Assembly: GCF_030816485.1 (NCBI RefSeq)
Contig: NZ_JAUSYC010000001.1
Span: 434,001-498,000, forward strand
Origin: Arthrobacter sp. B1I2
GTDB lineage: Bacteria; Actinomycetota; Actinomycetes; Actinomycetales; Micrococcaceae
DNA length: 64,000 bases
Direction: 5' to 3'
This document shows, in pieces, positions 1-9,600 of this stretch. Numbering within the stretch: the first letter of the stretch is position 1; the number at the start of each line of letters is the position of its first letter. Under the pieces are notes generated by a model. That model had not been told where the DNA came from, ran no database searches, and was given only the letters and a program-made list of their open reading frames with translations. The position numbers and the translations under genes were made by a program.

Positions 1-2
1 AT

Positions 3-1388
3 GTCCTGGCAAACGCGGGCCTCTCGTATCTCCTGGTCCGCGGCAACAACGACCGGCCCGTCCTGGCCCTGGACTGGAAGGACCGGAAGAAGCTCCGGGC
101 CGCCCTGGTGGAGGCATGCCGGGACGAGCCCTTCTATTCCATGACGGTGGATGCCAAGAAGAAAACGTCCGTCCTGGTTGCCGACGGTGAGCTTTCGCCC
201 AACCGGCAGGGACGCATCTTCCGCCTGTACCGGCCCCGGGTGGAACCGGTGGGCGGCTTCGAGTTCGGCGCCTCTGCCGGCGTCCAGATCGAGCTGTGGT
301 CCTTCGAGGGCGAAGAGCTCATCCTCCCCATCGAAAACTCCCTGACACGCAGGACCATGCTGCGCCAGGACGCTGTCCGCGGCACCGTTGAACGCTACGG
401 CCACACATGGCCCACCATCGAGAACATGTTTGCCGACCACGCCAGCGACATCAGCTTCGACGTCGACATCGTGTTCTCGTGGGTTGACGGAAGCTCCCCC
501 GAATACATTGCGGCCCGCCGCGCGCAGCAGCAGGGTGTTGTCCTCGGCGAAGGCGATGACCATGAGGCCCGGTTCCGGCAAATCAACGAACTCAAATACG
601 CGCTGCGGTCCATATACATGTTTGCGCCGTGGATCCGCCGTATCTTCATCGCCACGGACTCCCCTGCTCCTGCCTGGCTGGCAGAGCACCCGGCCGTCAC
701 GATCGTCCGCAGCGAAGAGTTCTTCTCCGACCCCTCCGTGCTGCCCACCCACAACTCACAGGCCGTGGAGTGCCAGCTGCACCACATTAAGGGGCTGTCC
801 GAGCACTTCCTCTACTCCAATGACGACATGTTCTTTGGCCGCCCCGTGGGCCCCGACATGTTCTTCACCCCAGGCGGCATCACCAAGTTCATCGAGGCGG
901 AAACCAGGATTGGCCTGGGCGAGAACGCCGCAGAACGCAGCGGGTTCGAAAATGCCGCCCGGGTGAACCGGAAGCTCCTGTGGAACCGGTTCGGCCGGAT
1001 CACCACCCGGCACCTGGAGCACACAGCCGCACCCCTGCGGCGCAGCGTAGTGGGCAACATGGAGGAGGAGTTCCCGGCGGAATTCCGCAAAACGGCGGCC
1101 AGCCGGTTCCGCGCAGCGGACAACATCTCCGTGACCAACTCGTTCTACCACTACTACGCGCTGCTCACCGGCCGGGCCGTCACACAGACAGCCGCCAAGG
1201 TGCGCTACGTGGACACCACCATGCGGTCAGGGCTGAAGTACCTGCCCAAGCTGCTCGCCAAGCGGAACGTGGACTTCTTCTGCCTGAATGACGGCAGTTT
1301 CCCTGAGGTCAGCGCGGACGAGCGCGCCGAAGTGGTGACGGACTTCCTGGAGAGGTATTTCCCCATCAAGGCACCCTGGGAGAAGTAG
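3..1388 (+). CDS. Stealth-family capsular polysaccharide phosphotransferase (5' truncated)
   Basis: The reading frame is open from base 3, so the gene starts before the window. Stealth proteins transfer sugar-phosphate units onto exopolysaccharide or capsule and resemble GlcNAc-1-phosphotransferase. All four conserved Stealth regions are visible in order: CR1 with DIVFSWVDGS (about nt 465-500), CR2 with ELKYALRSIYMFAPWIRRI (about 588-645), CR3 with NSQAVECQLHHIKGLSEHF then YSNDDMFFGRP (about 753-845), and CR4 around FYHYYALLTG (about 1143-1175). The visible part is about 461 codons. The upstream part, probably the usual N-terminal extension, is not in the window. The substrate cannot be read from sequence. 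The next gene is convergent. Confidence 0.85.
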   Translation, partial: VLANAGLSYLLVRGNNDRPVLALDWKDRKKLRAALVEACRDEPFYSMTVDAKKKTSVLVADGELSPNRQGRIFRLYRPRVEPVGGFEFGASAGVQIELWSFEGEELILPIENSLTRRTMLRQDAVRGTVERYGHTWPTIENMFADHASDISFDVDIVFSWVDGSSPEYIAARRAQQQGVVLGEGDDHEARFRQINELKYALRSIYMFAPWIRRIFIATDSPAPAWLAEHPAVTIVRSEEFFSDPSVLPTHNSQAVECQLHHIKGLSEHFLYSNDDMFFGRPVGPDMFFTPGGITKFIEAETRIGLGENAAERSGFENAARVNRKLLWNRFGRITTRHLEHTAAPLRRSVVGNMEEEFPAEFRKTAASRFRAADNISVTNSFYHYYALLTGRAVTQTAAKVRYVDTTMRSGLKYLPKLLAKRNVDFFCLNDGSFPEVSADERAEVVTDFLERYFPIKAPWEK

Positions 1389-1424
1389 ACCAACCTTTGC
1401 CGCGCCCTGGTGTGGGCGCTTGGC

Positions 1425-2354
1425 CTAGTGCGTGCTGGGCACCCCGAGTTTGGTGTTGCCGCGCTGCTTGGTGGTCTCCGGGATCCGGATCCCCGCAGCC
1501 TCCAGCCGCCGGGCAGTCTCCTCGGGTGACACGTACTCGCCAACAGTGCGCGAGGTGCCCACTGGGACCACCGAGTGCACGATGGTGTGCTCGTACACGT
1601 GCACCAGGTTGAAGGCCTGGCCGCCGTCCTGCCCGCGGGTGCCTCCCACCGGAACGTTGAGGTCCTGCGTGTAGCAGGAGGCTGACGCGACCGAGACCGG
1701 CACACCGGCGAAGCTGGCTGTGGTGGAGTAGTGCAGGTGCCCGGCCAGGATGGTGCGGACATCCGAGTTACGGACCACCGCGGCCAGTGACGCCTGGCCG
1801 CGGAGCTCCACCAGCACGGAAAGGTCCAGCACGGACGGGACCGGAGGGTGGTGTAGGGCCAGGATGGTGCCGTCCGGGGCGGGGGTTTCCAGCTGACGGG
1901 CCAGCCACTCGAGTTGGGCGGCACTGAGTTCGCCGTGGTGGAAGCCAGGGACGGTGGTATCAAGGGTGATGACGCGCAGCCCGTTGATGAAGTAGCTGTG
2001 ATCCACCGGCTCGTCACTGCCGGGCTGGTCGAGCAGCCCCTTGCGGAAGTTGGCCCGGTTGTCGTGGTTCCCCATGGCCCAGATGACCTTGGCGCCGAGT
2101 TCCCTGCAGGCAGGCTCCACAATGGCCCGCAGCTTCACGTACGCCTGGGGGTCGCCCTTGTCAGCGAGGTCGCCGGTGAAGATCACGGCTTCCGGCTTGG
2201 CCCCGGACGCTCTGACTTCGTCAAAGAGCTGGGCGAGCCGGGCTTCGCTGTCAACAGTCCCGTAGAGGGGTTCTGGACCTCCCACCAGGTGGGGATCGCT
2301 CAGGTGTAGTAGGAAGTGGCGTGGCCGTGGATGTTCGGCCTCGATGTGCTCCAT
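1425..2354 (-). CDS. Metallophosphoesterase, CpdA/Icc-like cyclic-nucleotide phosphodiesterase
   Basis: The 309-residue product is a calcineurin-like phosphoesterase. The metal-binding blocks are in order: LSDPHL near residue 19 (D-x-H), [11 protein letters not shown] near 60, MGNHDNR near 95, LHHPP near 168, and ILAGHLHYS near 205 (GHxH). This arrangement is that of the CpdA/Icc class that hydrolyses 3',5'-cyclic nucleotides; the true substrate is inferred only. No signal peptide is seen, so it is probably cytosolic. The ATG start is preceded by AGAGG at suitable spacing. The gene is convergent with the Stealth gene, and about 160 bp of AT-richer sequence follow upstream, likely carrying its promoter. 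Confidence 0.85.
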   Translation of the reverse strand: MEHIEAEHPRPRHFLLHLSDPHLVGGPEPLYGTVDSEARLAQLFDEVRASGAKPEAVIFTGDLADKGDPQAYVKLRAIVEPACRELGAKVIWAMGNHDNRANFRKGLLDQPGSDEPVDHSYFINGLRVITLDTTVPGFHHGELSAAQLEWLARQLETPAPDGTILALHHPPVPSVLDLSVLVELRGQASLAAVVRNSDVRTILAGHLHYSTTASFAGVPVSVASASCYTQDLNVPVGGTRGQDGGQAFNLVHVYEHTIVHSVVPVGTSRTVGEYVSPEETARRLEAAGIRIPETTKQRGNTKLGVPSTH

Positions 2355-2514
2355 TGCTACCTCTATGGTCGGTGGGAAGCCGTTCTTCCCTTGTACCCTT
2401 CAGTAATATTTATCCAATCAGACATTTGGCAAACGTGGGGTGAATCGCCGTAGCTGATGTGGAAAAAGTTGGAAGAACTGCGCTTTTGCAGACCCAATTC
2501 GGCCAAGCCCGGGT

Positions 2515-3027
2515 TTATCCGATCGCTTGCTCGACTCCGTCAATGACCTCGGCCGAATCCGGCTCAACGGTGGGCGCAAACCGGGCCACCACCTCGCCCT
2601 CGCGGTTGACCAGGAACTTCTCGAAATTCCACTTCACCAACCCGGGGAGCAGCCCGGTTTTGAACTTGGTGAGCTCGGCGAACAGCGGGTGCTGGTTCCT
2701 GCCCCGGACGTCGGCCTTGGCCGTCAGGGGGAACGTGACACCGAAGTTCCGTTCGCAGAACTCCGCGATTTCGCTGTCGGTGCCGGGCTCCTGCCCCGCG
2801 AACTGGTTGCAGGGAACGCCCAGGACCTCGAATCCCCGGTCACGGAACTTGCCGTAAAGAGCCTCCAGGCCGGCGTACTGGCGGGTGAAGCCGCAATTGG
2901 AGGCCACGTTGACCACCAACACCACTTTTCCCTTGAACTGGCCGAAGTCTGTCCTCGTGCCGTCGTTGAGGACCAGAGGAATTGGGTACAGCTGCGCTGG
3001 CTGTCGGGTCTGCGGAAGGTTGTTCAT
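2515..3027 (-). CDS. Glutathione peroxidase (probably thioredoxin-dependent)
   Basis: A 170-residue glutathione-peroxidase-family enzyme that reduces hydroperoxides. Catalytic residues are visible: peroxidatic Cys45 in NVASNCGFT, Gln79 in CNQFAGQEPG, and Trp in KWNFEKFLV. A further Cys in EFCERNFGV sits where the resolving cysteine of thioredoxin-dependent members lies, and the bacterial family normally uses thioredoxin. It uses Cys rather than selenocysteine. I chose the ATG at 3027 over a TTG nine codons upstream, because the domain needs no extra residues. The M23 gene upstream runs in the same direction and stops 52 bp before this start. Confidence 0.9.
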   Translation of the reverse strand: MNNLPQTRQPAQLYPIPLVLNDGTRTDFGQFKGKVVLVVNVASNCGFTRQYAGLEALYGKFRDRGFEVLGVPCNQFAGQEPGTDSEIAEFCERNFGVTFPLTAKADVRGRNQHPLFAELTKFKTGLLPGLVKWNFEKFLVNREGEVVARFAPTVEPDSAEVIDGVEQAIG

Positions 3028-3079
3028 GTGGGAAGTTCGTTGCCTGCGCGCCAAGGTACGGGTCCGGAGTGGAGATTTC

Positions 3080-4819
3080 CTATGCCGGCGGCGTCGTTGG
3101 TGCTGGTTCGCTTGGCGTCGGCGTCGGTTCGCTTGGCGTTGGCGTCGGGGTTGGCTCGCCTGGCGTTAGTAAGGGTTCCGCGGGCGGCCGTATGGGGTCG
3201 GGTGCCGGCACAGCAGCGGGGGGCGCCGGAGCGGGTGCAGGTTCAGGTGTCGTTGGCGGCGGTGCTGGCGTTGTGGCCAACGGAATACTCGGCAATGGTT
3301 CACTTTGCGGCGGCTCGCTGGGCGCCGGATCAGGCGCGGAAGAAACTGGGGCAGTAGACGGCTGGACTGTGGTGGACGGCTGGTTCGGCGAAGGCTCACT
3401 CGCAGTTGGAGAAATGGACGACGTCGGCTCAGTCGGAGACGAAGTCGGCGTAGACGTTGCCGTATCAGTCGGCGTGGCCGTACCAGCCGGAGAGGAAGTC
3501 GGCGTAGACGTTGCCGTATCAGCTGACGTAGACGTGGCCGTATCAGTCGGCGACGACGTCGACGTGGCCGTATCAGTCGGCGACGACGTCGACGTGGCCG
3601 TATCAGTCGACGTAGACGTTGCCGAATCAGTCGACGTTGCCGTGTCAGTCTGCGACGACGTCGACGTGGCCGTACCAGCCGGCGTCGCCCCATTAGTCGG
3701 TGAAGGCGCGGGGTCGCTGGGGGCCGGGCTGGGCGAAGGCGGCGCGGCACTTCCCGAAGGTTCAGCAGGAGGCGGGGTCGTCGTCGTCAATTCAACGTTG
3801 GGAGGCGGAAGCACAATGCCCGTCGCCTCCGCCGGCCCAGGCGCGGGAGGAGCCGGCAGGAGTGGGGGGAAGGGTGAGGCCTGGAGACCTGCGGGGAACC
3901 CGCCGCCGGGGTCCACTTGGAGGGGGATGGTCCAGCTGACCCTGCCGCCGGACAGTTCCTTGCCAGGCGAATAGGAAACCATCCCGGCAGGAAGTCCCTG
4001 GCGCAGCTCGTGGAGCTGGAGGAAACTCCATCTCATTGGGTTGGTATAGCGTCCATTCAGGATGGCCTCGAAGTGAAGATGGCAGCCTGTGGACCATCCG
4101 GTGGTGCCAACACGAGCGATCACCTGGCCCACCTGCACCTTGTCGCCGGTCTGGACACCGATGGACTCAAGGTGGTTGTAGGTGGTGATGAGCCCGTCGC
4201 CGTGGTCGATCTCCACCCGGTTGCCACCGCCCCAGGGGTGCCATCCGGCGGCGCGCACAACACCGGAATCAGCCGCATGGACGGGTGTGCCACAGGCCGC
4301 TGCATAATCCTGGCCCAGGTGGAAATCCCCCGCCGTCCCGCTGAGCGGACTGACCCGGAAACCGAACGGCGAGCTCGGATCGAGGAGCTGAAGCGGTGCC
4401 ATCAGGAAGCCTGCTCCAGGCCTGCCCATGCGCGCCGCGCCTACTGTCAAGGCACTGGTGGAGTCCTGGGTAACACTCCCAACTGGCGTGCGTGGGAAGG
4501 CCAGGCTGACCTGCGGATCGGACAGGATGGCGGGCGGAAGGGCAGCTGCACCAACCTGGTCCGACGCCGGCGGAGCAGGTTCCCGTTGCGCCTCATCAAG
4601 GTTGCCCTTGCTGGAGGTTCCGCCGGAGGCAGCAGCACCCGGGTTGCTCCCGGTGCCGGCAACTGATCCCGCCAACCGCACGGGTTCTGCCGAGCCGGCA
4701 GAAATGTTGACGGCGTAGACGGAGGCTGCCAGCACCCCGGCAGTGGCGACGGCGCGGGCAAAGGGGGAAAACGTACGCTGGTCCGGCTTCCTGTTGCCGT
4801 GCACGGATTTCTTGCCCAA
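3080..4819 (-). CDS. Secreted M23-family metalloendopeptidase with low-complexity Ser/Thr/Pro tail
   Basis: A 579-residue exported protein. A basic N-terminus is followed by a hydrophobic stretch (about residues 24-38, signal peptide or anchor). The LytM/M23 domain spans about residues 155-255: HLGQD supplies the first zinc ligands, and CHLHFEAI supplies the HxH motif. Such enzymes cut peptidoglycan cross-bridges. From about residue 340 to the end it is a disordered tail rich in T, S, P and A, with a repeated TDTATS(T/S) core between about 375 and 455; no LPXTG motif is seen. The start is TTG with GGAG 7 nt upstream. A 187-bp leader able to fold separates it from the divergent MpaB gene. Confidence 0.85.
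   Translation of the reverse strand: MGKKSVHGNRKPDQRTFSPFARAVATAGVLAASVYAVNISAGSAEPVRLAGSVAGTGSNPGAAASGGTSSKGNLDEAQREPAPPASDQVGAAALPPAILSDPQVSLAFPRTPVGSVTQDSTSALTVGAARMGRPGAGFLMAPLQLLDPSSPFGFRVSPLSGTAGDFHLGQDYAAACGTPVHAADSGVVRAAGWHPWGGGNRVEIDHGDGLITTYNHLESIGVQTGDKVQVGQVIARVGTTGWSTGCHLHFEAILNGRYTNPMRWSFLQLHELRQGLPAGMVSYSPGKELSGGRVSWTIPLQVDPGGGFPAGLQASPFPPLLPAPPAPGPAEATGIVLPPPNVELTTTTPPPAEPSGSAAPPSPSPAPSDPAPSPTNGATPAGTATSTSSQTDTATSTDSATSTSTDTATSTSSPTDTATSTSSPTDTATSTSADTATSTPTSSPAGTATPTDTATSTPTSSPTEPTSSISPTASEPSPNQPSTTVQPSTAPVSSAPDPAPSEPPQSEPLPSIPLATTPAPPPTTPEPAPAPAPPAAVPAPDPIRPPAEPLLTPGEPTPTPTPSEPTPTPSEPAPTTPPA
3440..3675 (-). repeat. Coding tandem repeats in the M23 tail
   Basis: Repeated units built from GTATCAGTCGGCGACGACG followed by TCGACGTGGCC recur here, including two adjacent near-identical copies of about 36 bp around 3538-3610. 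They encode the Thr/Ser/Ala/Asp repeat TDTATS(T/S) of the M23 protein tail. The array keeps the reading frame, so length can change without breaking the gene. Confidence 0.75.
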
Positions 4820-5006
4820 TGACTAACTCCACGACGTGGCCTGCCGCACGTTGTCTCGACGGTATGTCCCATGGGACCACAGCGCCGCAGGCGTGGAAAC
4901 CCCATGGCTGCACATTGCGGGTTTTTTGTGGGCGTTAGGGGATTGGAGTTTCCGCACTTCAGCCAGCGGATCGAGCTGGCCTCGCGGAAATGGGCAACAA
5001 TATCTC
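4820..5006 (-). promoter_or_regulatory. Structured leader between divergent M23 and MpaB genes
   Basis: This non-coding stretch holds the start signals of both genes. Toward the M23 gene, the RNA could pair GCCTGC (minus strand, 4892-4887) with GCAGGC (4844-4839), enclosing the perfect 12-bp palindrome GTCCCATGGGAC at 4866-4877. Actinobacterial cell-wall hydrolase genes are often preceded by a cyclic-di-AMP (ydaO) riboswitch, but I do not see its conserved 3' core clearly. I call this only a candidate structured leader. Confidence 0.35.
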
Positions 5007-5942
5007 ATGCGCAATGTCCTTCGTACATGGCAGGACGAAATCAAGAAGACCTTCTCAGGCAAGGCCGATGCCCCACCGGAATGGTCGCTGCGGCTGGCAG
5101 AAGGCGACGATCCGGGATACCACCTGCCCGGTTCCGCGGTGTGGGCAGTACACGGCTCGATGTCCCCCATTGTTGGCGGAATCCGCACGCTGCTCATGCA
5201 GTCGCTCCATCCGGGCGCTCTGGCAGGAGTGCACGAACACTCCAACTTCCGGGAAGACCCGCTGCGCCGGCTTGCCAACACCATCCGCTGGATCTTTTCG
5301 GTGACTTACGGTTCCACGGCAGCTGCGGAGGAAGCAACAAGGCGTGTCCGCCACCTCCATGAGCCGGTCCAGGGCCGCTACCGGGACAACGACGGCGGAG
5401 TACGCACCTACAGTGCCAACGATCCGGAACTGGCCGGCTGGATCCACATCGCCTTCACGGACGGCTTCCTCGCAGCCCACAAGATCTGGGGCGGCCCCAT
5501 TCCCGGCGGCGCAGACGCCTACGTCCGGGAGTGGGCCCAGGCCGGGCGGCTGATGGGAGTGGACAACCCGCCGCTGACGGAAGCGGAGATGCGCAGCCAG
5601 CTGGATCAGTGGTACGCGCAGGGCGGGCTGCGTGCGGACGGCCTGGTGAAGGAAACCGTGCGGTTCATCCGCGATGCTCCGCTGCATCCCCTGCTGAAGC
5701 CTGGTTACCGGATCCTGTTTGCCGCTGCCGTCTACAGCCTGGAGCCCCGGTACCGCCAGATGCTCGGACTTTCCGTTCCCCGGCTGGGCCCCTTTCCCCT
5801 GCCGGTGAGGCTGGCCACAAAAGTGGTGCTCGGCGTCGTGCATCTCGCCCTGGGTGGCCCCCGCAGGCGGATGGGCCCCAGCGAGCTGGCAGCGCGGCAG
5901 CGCCTGAGGCAGCTCGGCGAACCTTCAGCAGACGTAGCCTAA
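5007..5942 (+). CDS. Oxygenase MpaB family protein (DUF2236)
   Basis: A 311-residue DUF2236/MpaB-like protein, a heme-binding family that includes latex-clearing protein Lcp and fungal MpaB oxygenase. The family hallmark is seen early: WAVHGSMSPIVGGIRTLLMQ, then LHPGALAGVHEHSNF, with R and H residues proposed to bind heme, followed by RLANTIRWIFSVTYG. It has no signal peptide and no close functional partner. The substrate is unknown. The ATG at 5007 fits the family's N-terminus; the frame is open further upstream, but that part has no family resemblance and lies in the leader of the divergent gene. Confidence 0.8.
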   Translation: MRNVLRTWQDEIKKTFSGKADAPPEWSLRLAEGDDPGYHLPGSAVWAVHGSMSPIVGGIRTLLMQSLHPGALAGVHEHSNFREDPLRRLANTIRWIFSVTYGSTAAAEEATRRVRHLHEPVQGRYRDNDGGVRTYSANDPELAGWIHIAFTDGFLAAHKIWGGPIPGGADAYVREWAQAGRLMGVDNPPLTEAEMRSQLDQWYAQGGLRADGLVKETVRFIRDAPLHPLLKPGYRILFAAAVYSLEPRYRQMLGLSVPRLGPFPLPVRLATKVVLGVVHLALGGPRRRMGPSELAARQRLRQLGEPSADVA

Positions 5943-5978
5943 AAAGCCCTGTGCCAAGGCGAATGACCGAGGAAACGC

Positions 5979-6013
5979 AAGAACCCGGCCCCGGAGACCG
6001 GGGCCGGGTTCTT
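5979..6013. terminator. Strong hairpin between MpaB gene and tRNA-Ser
   Basis: A perfect 16-bp stem (5979-5994 with 5998-6013) and a 3-nt loop, AGA. It follows the MpaB stop on one strand and the 3' end of tRNA-Ser on the other, so it can serve as a bidirectional terminator. T-tracts on either side are short (TT). Confidence 0.75.
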
Positions 6014-6019
6014 AACCGG

Positions 6020-6104
6020 CGGAGAATGGGGGATTTGAACCCCCGAGGGCGTTAACCCAACACGCGTTCCAGGCGTGCGCCATAGGCCGCTAGGCGAATT
6101 CTCC
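6020..6104 (-). tRNA. tRNA-Ser (anticodon GGA)
   Basis: On the minus strand the 85-nt sequence begins GGAGAATTCGCC and ends with ATTCTCC plus discriminator G. The acceptor stem pairs GGAGAAT with ATTCTCC. The anticodon arm CACGC-CTGGAAC-GCGTG gives anticodon GGA, reading TCC/TCT. A long class II variable arm and the T arm with GGTTCAAATC are present. CCA is not encoded. Confidence 0.95.
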
Positions 6105-6522
6105 AACTGCTTCTGAATCAAAAGCAGGTACTAGACTACCTGAACTTTTCGCCATCGCCCAATTGGACCGCCCGGAGCAGGGTTCCCGGACTGTCCGGTG
6201 CTCCATTTCGGCGTCCCCGTCCGCCCTGCGCGGAGGTTCCCGCCCGGCGCTTTAATTTGAAAATGGACGCCCCCAATGCGCCCATTCCCTGTTGCACCGT
6301 TGAGCTGCCTAGTCCGTCCCGTCCAACCAGGCCACGCAGCTCACAATCTTGAGATTGCCCCAATCGGTGTACGTATCCATGATCGTGGCTGGAGCAGGGA
6401 TAAGCAATGAAATTCCGTGATCCGAACGGCCTCCGCACCCTGCGCCGGAGCCGACGAGGCCAGTGGGGAAGGCTGGGGAACCCGATTCGAGTCGCGCCCG
6501 ATGTTCGGGTAATGTATCTGAC
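6105..6522. other. Intergenic stretch upstream of SRP RNA; no gene recognised
   Basis: About 420 bp without a convincing gene. Short open frames here have no start signals or recognisable motifs. The right end carries a candidate promoter for the SRP RNA. Confidence 0.6.
6486..6515 (+). promoter_or_regulatory. Candidate promoter of the SRP RNA gene
   Basis: TTCGAG (6486-6491) and TAATGT (6510-6515) are separated by 18 bp. The -10 box ends 7 nt before the predicted 5' end of the SRP RNA, which is the expected distance to a transcription start. Confidence 0.5.
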
Positions 6523-6610
6523 GGCCCCTCATGTGGCGTCATCCTGTTGAACTCCCCCAGGACCGGAAGGTAGCAAGGGTAGGCGGGCTCTGGCGGGTGC
6601 ATGGGGGGTC
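6523..6610 (+). ncRNA. ffs: Signal recognition particle RNA, small bacterial type
   Basis: The apical SRP core is visible: CCCAGGACCGGAAGGTAGCA (about 6557-6576), including the GGAAGG tetraloop region, then AAGGGTAGGCGGGCTC. The flanks GGCCCCTC and ATGGGGGGTC pair to close the rod. The position directly upstream of dnaX is common in Actinobacteria. The ends are judged from pairing and may be off by a few bases. A short T-run follows (TCTTT). Confidence 0.92.
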
Positions 6611-6667
6611 TTTACTATTCCCCCACAGGGCGGCACGATGTCAGCCCGGATTGGTAGGGTTTTCTCT

Positions 6668-9600
6668 GTGACAGTTACTACCGCCCTGTACCGCAGATAC
6701 CGTCCCGACTCGTTCGCTGACGTTATCGGGCAGGAGCATGTCACCGAGCCGCTGATGACGGCTTTGCGGAAGAACCGCGTCAATCATGCCTACCTTTTTT
6801 CCGGCCCCAGGGGCTGCGGCAAGACCACGTCCGCCCGCATCCTGGCCCGCTGCCTTAACTGCGCCCAGGGCCCTACGGACACCCCCTGCGGAACCTGCCC
6901 CAGCTGCGTAGAGCTGGCCCGCGGGGGCTCGGGCTCCCTTGATGTCATCGAGATTGACGCGGCAAGCCATGGCGGTGTCGACGACGCCCGGGACCTCCGC
7001 GAGCGCGCCACCTACGCCCCGGTGCGGGACCGCTACAAGATCTTCATCATCGACGAAGCCCACATGGTCACCTCCGCCGGGTTCAACGCCCTGCTGAAGA
7101 TTGTGGAAGAGCCGCCGGAACACATCAAGTTCATTTTTGCCACCACGGAGCCGGACAAGGTCATTGGAACCATCCGTTCCCGCACGCACCACTACCCGTT
7201 CCGGCTGGTGCCGCCCGAGCCGCTGATGGCTTACCTCGAGCTCCTGTGCCGCCAGGAAGACGTTCCTGTGGCCCCCGGCGTCCTGTCGCTGGTCATCCGC
7301 GCGGGCGGCGGCTCGGTCCGTGACTCGCTCTCCGTCCTGGACCAGCTCATGGCGGGCGCCGGACCCAATGGTCTGGACTATGAGCTCGCCGTCGCACTGC
7401 TCGGCTACACCCACGCCTCGCTGCTGGACGATGTCGTGGAGGCTGTAGCCGCCTCCGACGCCGCCACAGTCTTCCGTGCCGTGGACAGGGTCATCCAGAC
7501 CGGCCACGATCCCCGCCGGTTCGTGGAGGACCTGCTTGAGCGCTTCCGGGACCTCATCATCGTCCAGGCCATGCCCGAAAGTGCGCATGCCATCCTGCGC
7601 GGAACGCCGGAGGACCAGATTGCCCGCCTGCAGAACCAGGCCCACAACCTTGGCGCCGCTGAACTTTCCCGCGCCGCGGATGTCACCAATACGGCCCTGA
7701 CCGAAATGACCGGAGCCACGTCTCCGCGGCTGCATCTGGAACTGTTGTGCGCGCGGATCCTGCTGCCCAGCTCCGAACAGAACGAACGCGGCATGGCGGC
7801 CCGGATCGACCGGGTGGAGCGGCGGCTGAACTACGCAGGGAACGACGTCGGTGCTCCCGCAACGGCGGTGCCGGCAGCTGCGGAAGGACCAGCAGCGGCA
7901 GCCCCGGCAACCGCGCCTGCCTCCATTCCCGGAACCTTCGCGCAGGGGCCCCGGCCCGCGCAGGAGACGGTGGGCCCTGCACGTCAGGGTGCACAGGAAA
8001 TGCCGCCCCAGTCCGCGCCGATCCAGCCCGGTCCTGCCGGCCCGACGCCGGCCCAGCCCGCTCCCGCCGTGCCGGCCGCTTCCGGGACGCAGCCGGTGGG
8101 TCCCGCCGCCGATGGTCCCCGGAGCCAGCTGACACCGCCGCGGGTGAGCACCAGCGACTGGCCTGTCGAGGAAGCGGCCCGTGCCCGGACACCGCAGGGC
8201 CCCACCGCTGCAGCTACCAGTCAGCCAGCGGCGCAAACCAACCCCGCGCCGCAAATCAACCCAGCGTCCCAAGCCAATGCAGCTCCGCAGTCCCACGAGA
8301 GCCTGCAGGCGCCCGCCCAGGCGGCCGTACCCCAGGCACAGGAAACCCCGCAGGCCCCAAGCCACCACACGCCCAGCCACGAACCCCCGGCCACCCACGC
8401 CCCCGGCCACCAGTCGCCGGCGCCGCACCAGGACGCCCACGCCAGGGCCGTCCCTGCCGCTCCCCCCGCCATGGGTGACGTGGAGGTCCTCCGCAGGGCC
8501 TGGCCGGACGTCCTGCAGGCATTGTCCAAAATCAAGCGCAGCACCTGGGCCCTCGTGGAGCCCAATGCGCAGGTCAGCGCGTTCGATGGCAGTGTTGTGA
8601 CCTTGTCCTTCTCCACGCAGGGACTGGCCGGCGCCTTCGGCAGGGCGGACCACTCGGACAACCTGCGCCAGGCCATCCACAAGACCGTCGGCATCGACTG
8701 CCAGATCAACGCAGTTGCCGGCGGCACCAGCCAAACGAGCTCTGAGCCAAACCCAAAAGTACCCGCCAGCCCGGTAGTTCCGGCCACTTCAGCTGACGTC
8801 GCGTGGGGGCTTGCTCCGGCGCCTGCACAACCCGCTTCAGACGCACAGGGCCCCACATCCGTTACAACCCCCGCTGCCCCGCTGGACGGAAGAAGTTCCG
8901 GAAGCTCCGCCCCTGCCCCGAACTCCTCCACTGCCCGGTCCGCCGTTGGTCGAGGTTCCGGGAGTAGTGCCGTGGCTGCAAGCCCGGCGGCCGCAGCGGA
9001 GCGGACTCCTGCGGCGGTCCCCCCGCCAGGGACACGTCCGGTGACTGACGCCAACGTGCTCGGCGACCAGGGCGCAAAGCCTGCCCAGCCCGACGTCCAG
9101 GGCACGGCAAGTCCTGCAAACGCATCCGGCCGGGACGCCGGCCAGTCCCCATACCCGTCTTCCGGGGGCGACTACTCCTACTCCGATGACGACTGGGGTG
9201 CGCCGCGGGACGAGGACGCTCCCCCGCTGGATGAGGAACCTCCCATGGACTGGGAGCCGTCCGTGCGGTCCGGCAACGGGACTGCGGCGTCATCCCCTGC
9301 GGTTGGCAGCAGCCAGTCAGCCTCCGGCGGCCACAACGACGCTCCCGAACATCCCCGGAGTGCTGCAACGGCTGGTTCGGGCACGGACACCGCTGCCCAG
9401 CCCGTCAGCCGGCCTGCGGCCGCGGCCCACGATCCCTGGACGCGGGCTGTGGAACAGGCCCCGGGCGTCTGGGTGGTCGGAGACAAGAGCAACGTGGGTG
9501 CCAAGACCGTACCTGCCTCCGAACAGGACAACATCGGAACACAGGGCACCGTTCCGCATTATGCCCCCGCAACTGCCCAGGTGCCGCCCACCATCCCCGT

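Noticed and set aside
1397..1674. Short plus-strand frames after the Stealth gene
   Set aside because: Antisense to the metallophosphoesterase 3' end, without support.
3430..3690. CRISPR array
   Set aside because: The repeats are in frame with a Ser/Thr-rich protein tail, without uniform spacers or cas genes.
4820..5006. A confident call of a cyclic-di-AMP (ydaO) riboswitch
   Set aside because: Location fits, but the conserved GGGTGAAT-like and GTCAGCTAACC-like elements are not visible on either strand.
6136..6602. Short minus-strand frames between tRNA-Ser and the SRP RNA
   Set aside because: No ribosome sites or recognisable motifs; one of them runs over the SRP RNA itself.
6641..8734. 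A 697-codon open frame on the minus strand inside dnaX
   Set aside because: It is fully antisense to a clear dnaX, has a composition forced by the high-G+C third positions, and shows no domain or start signals.
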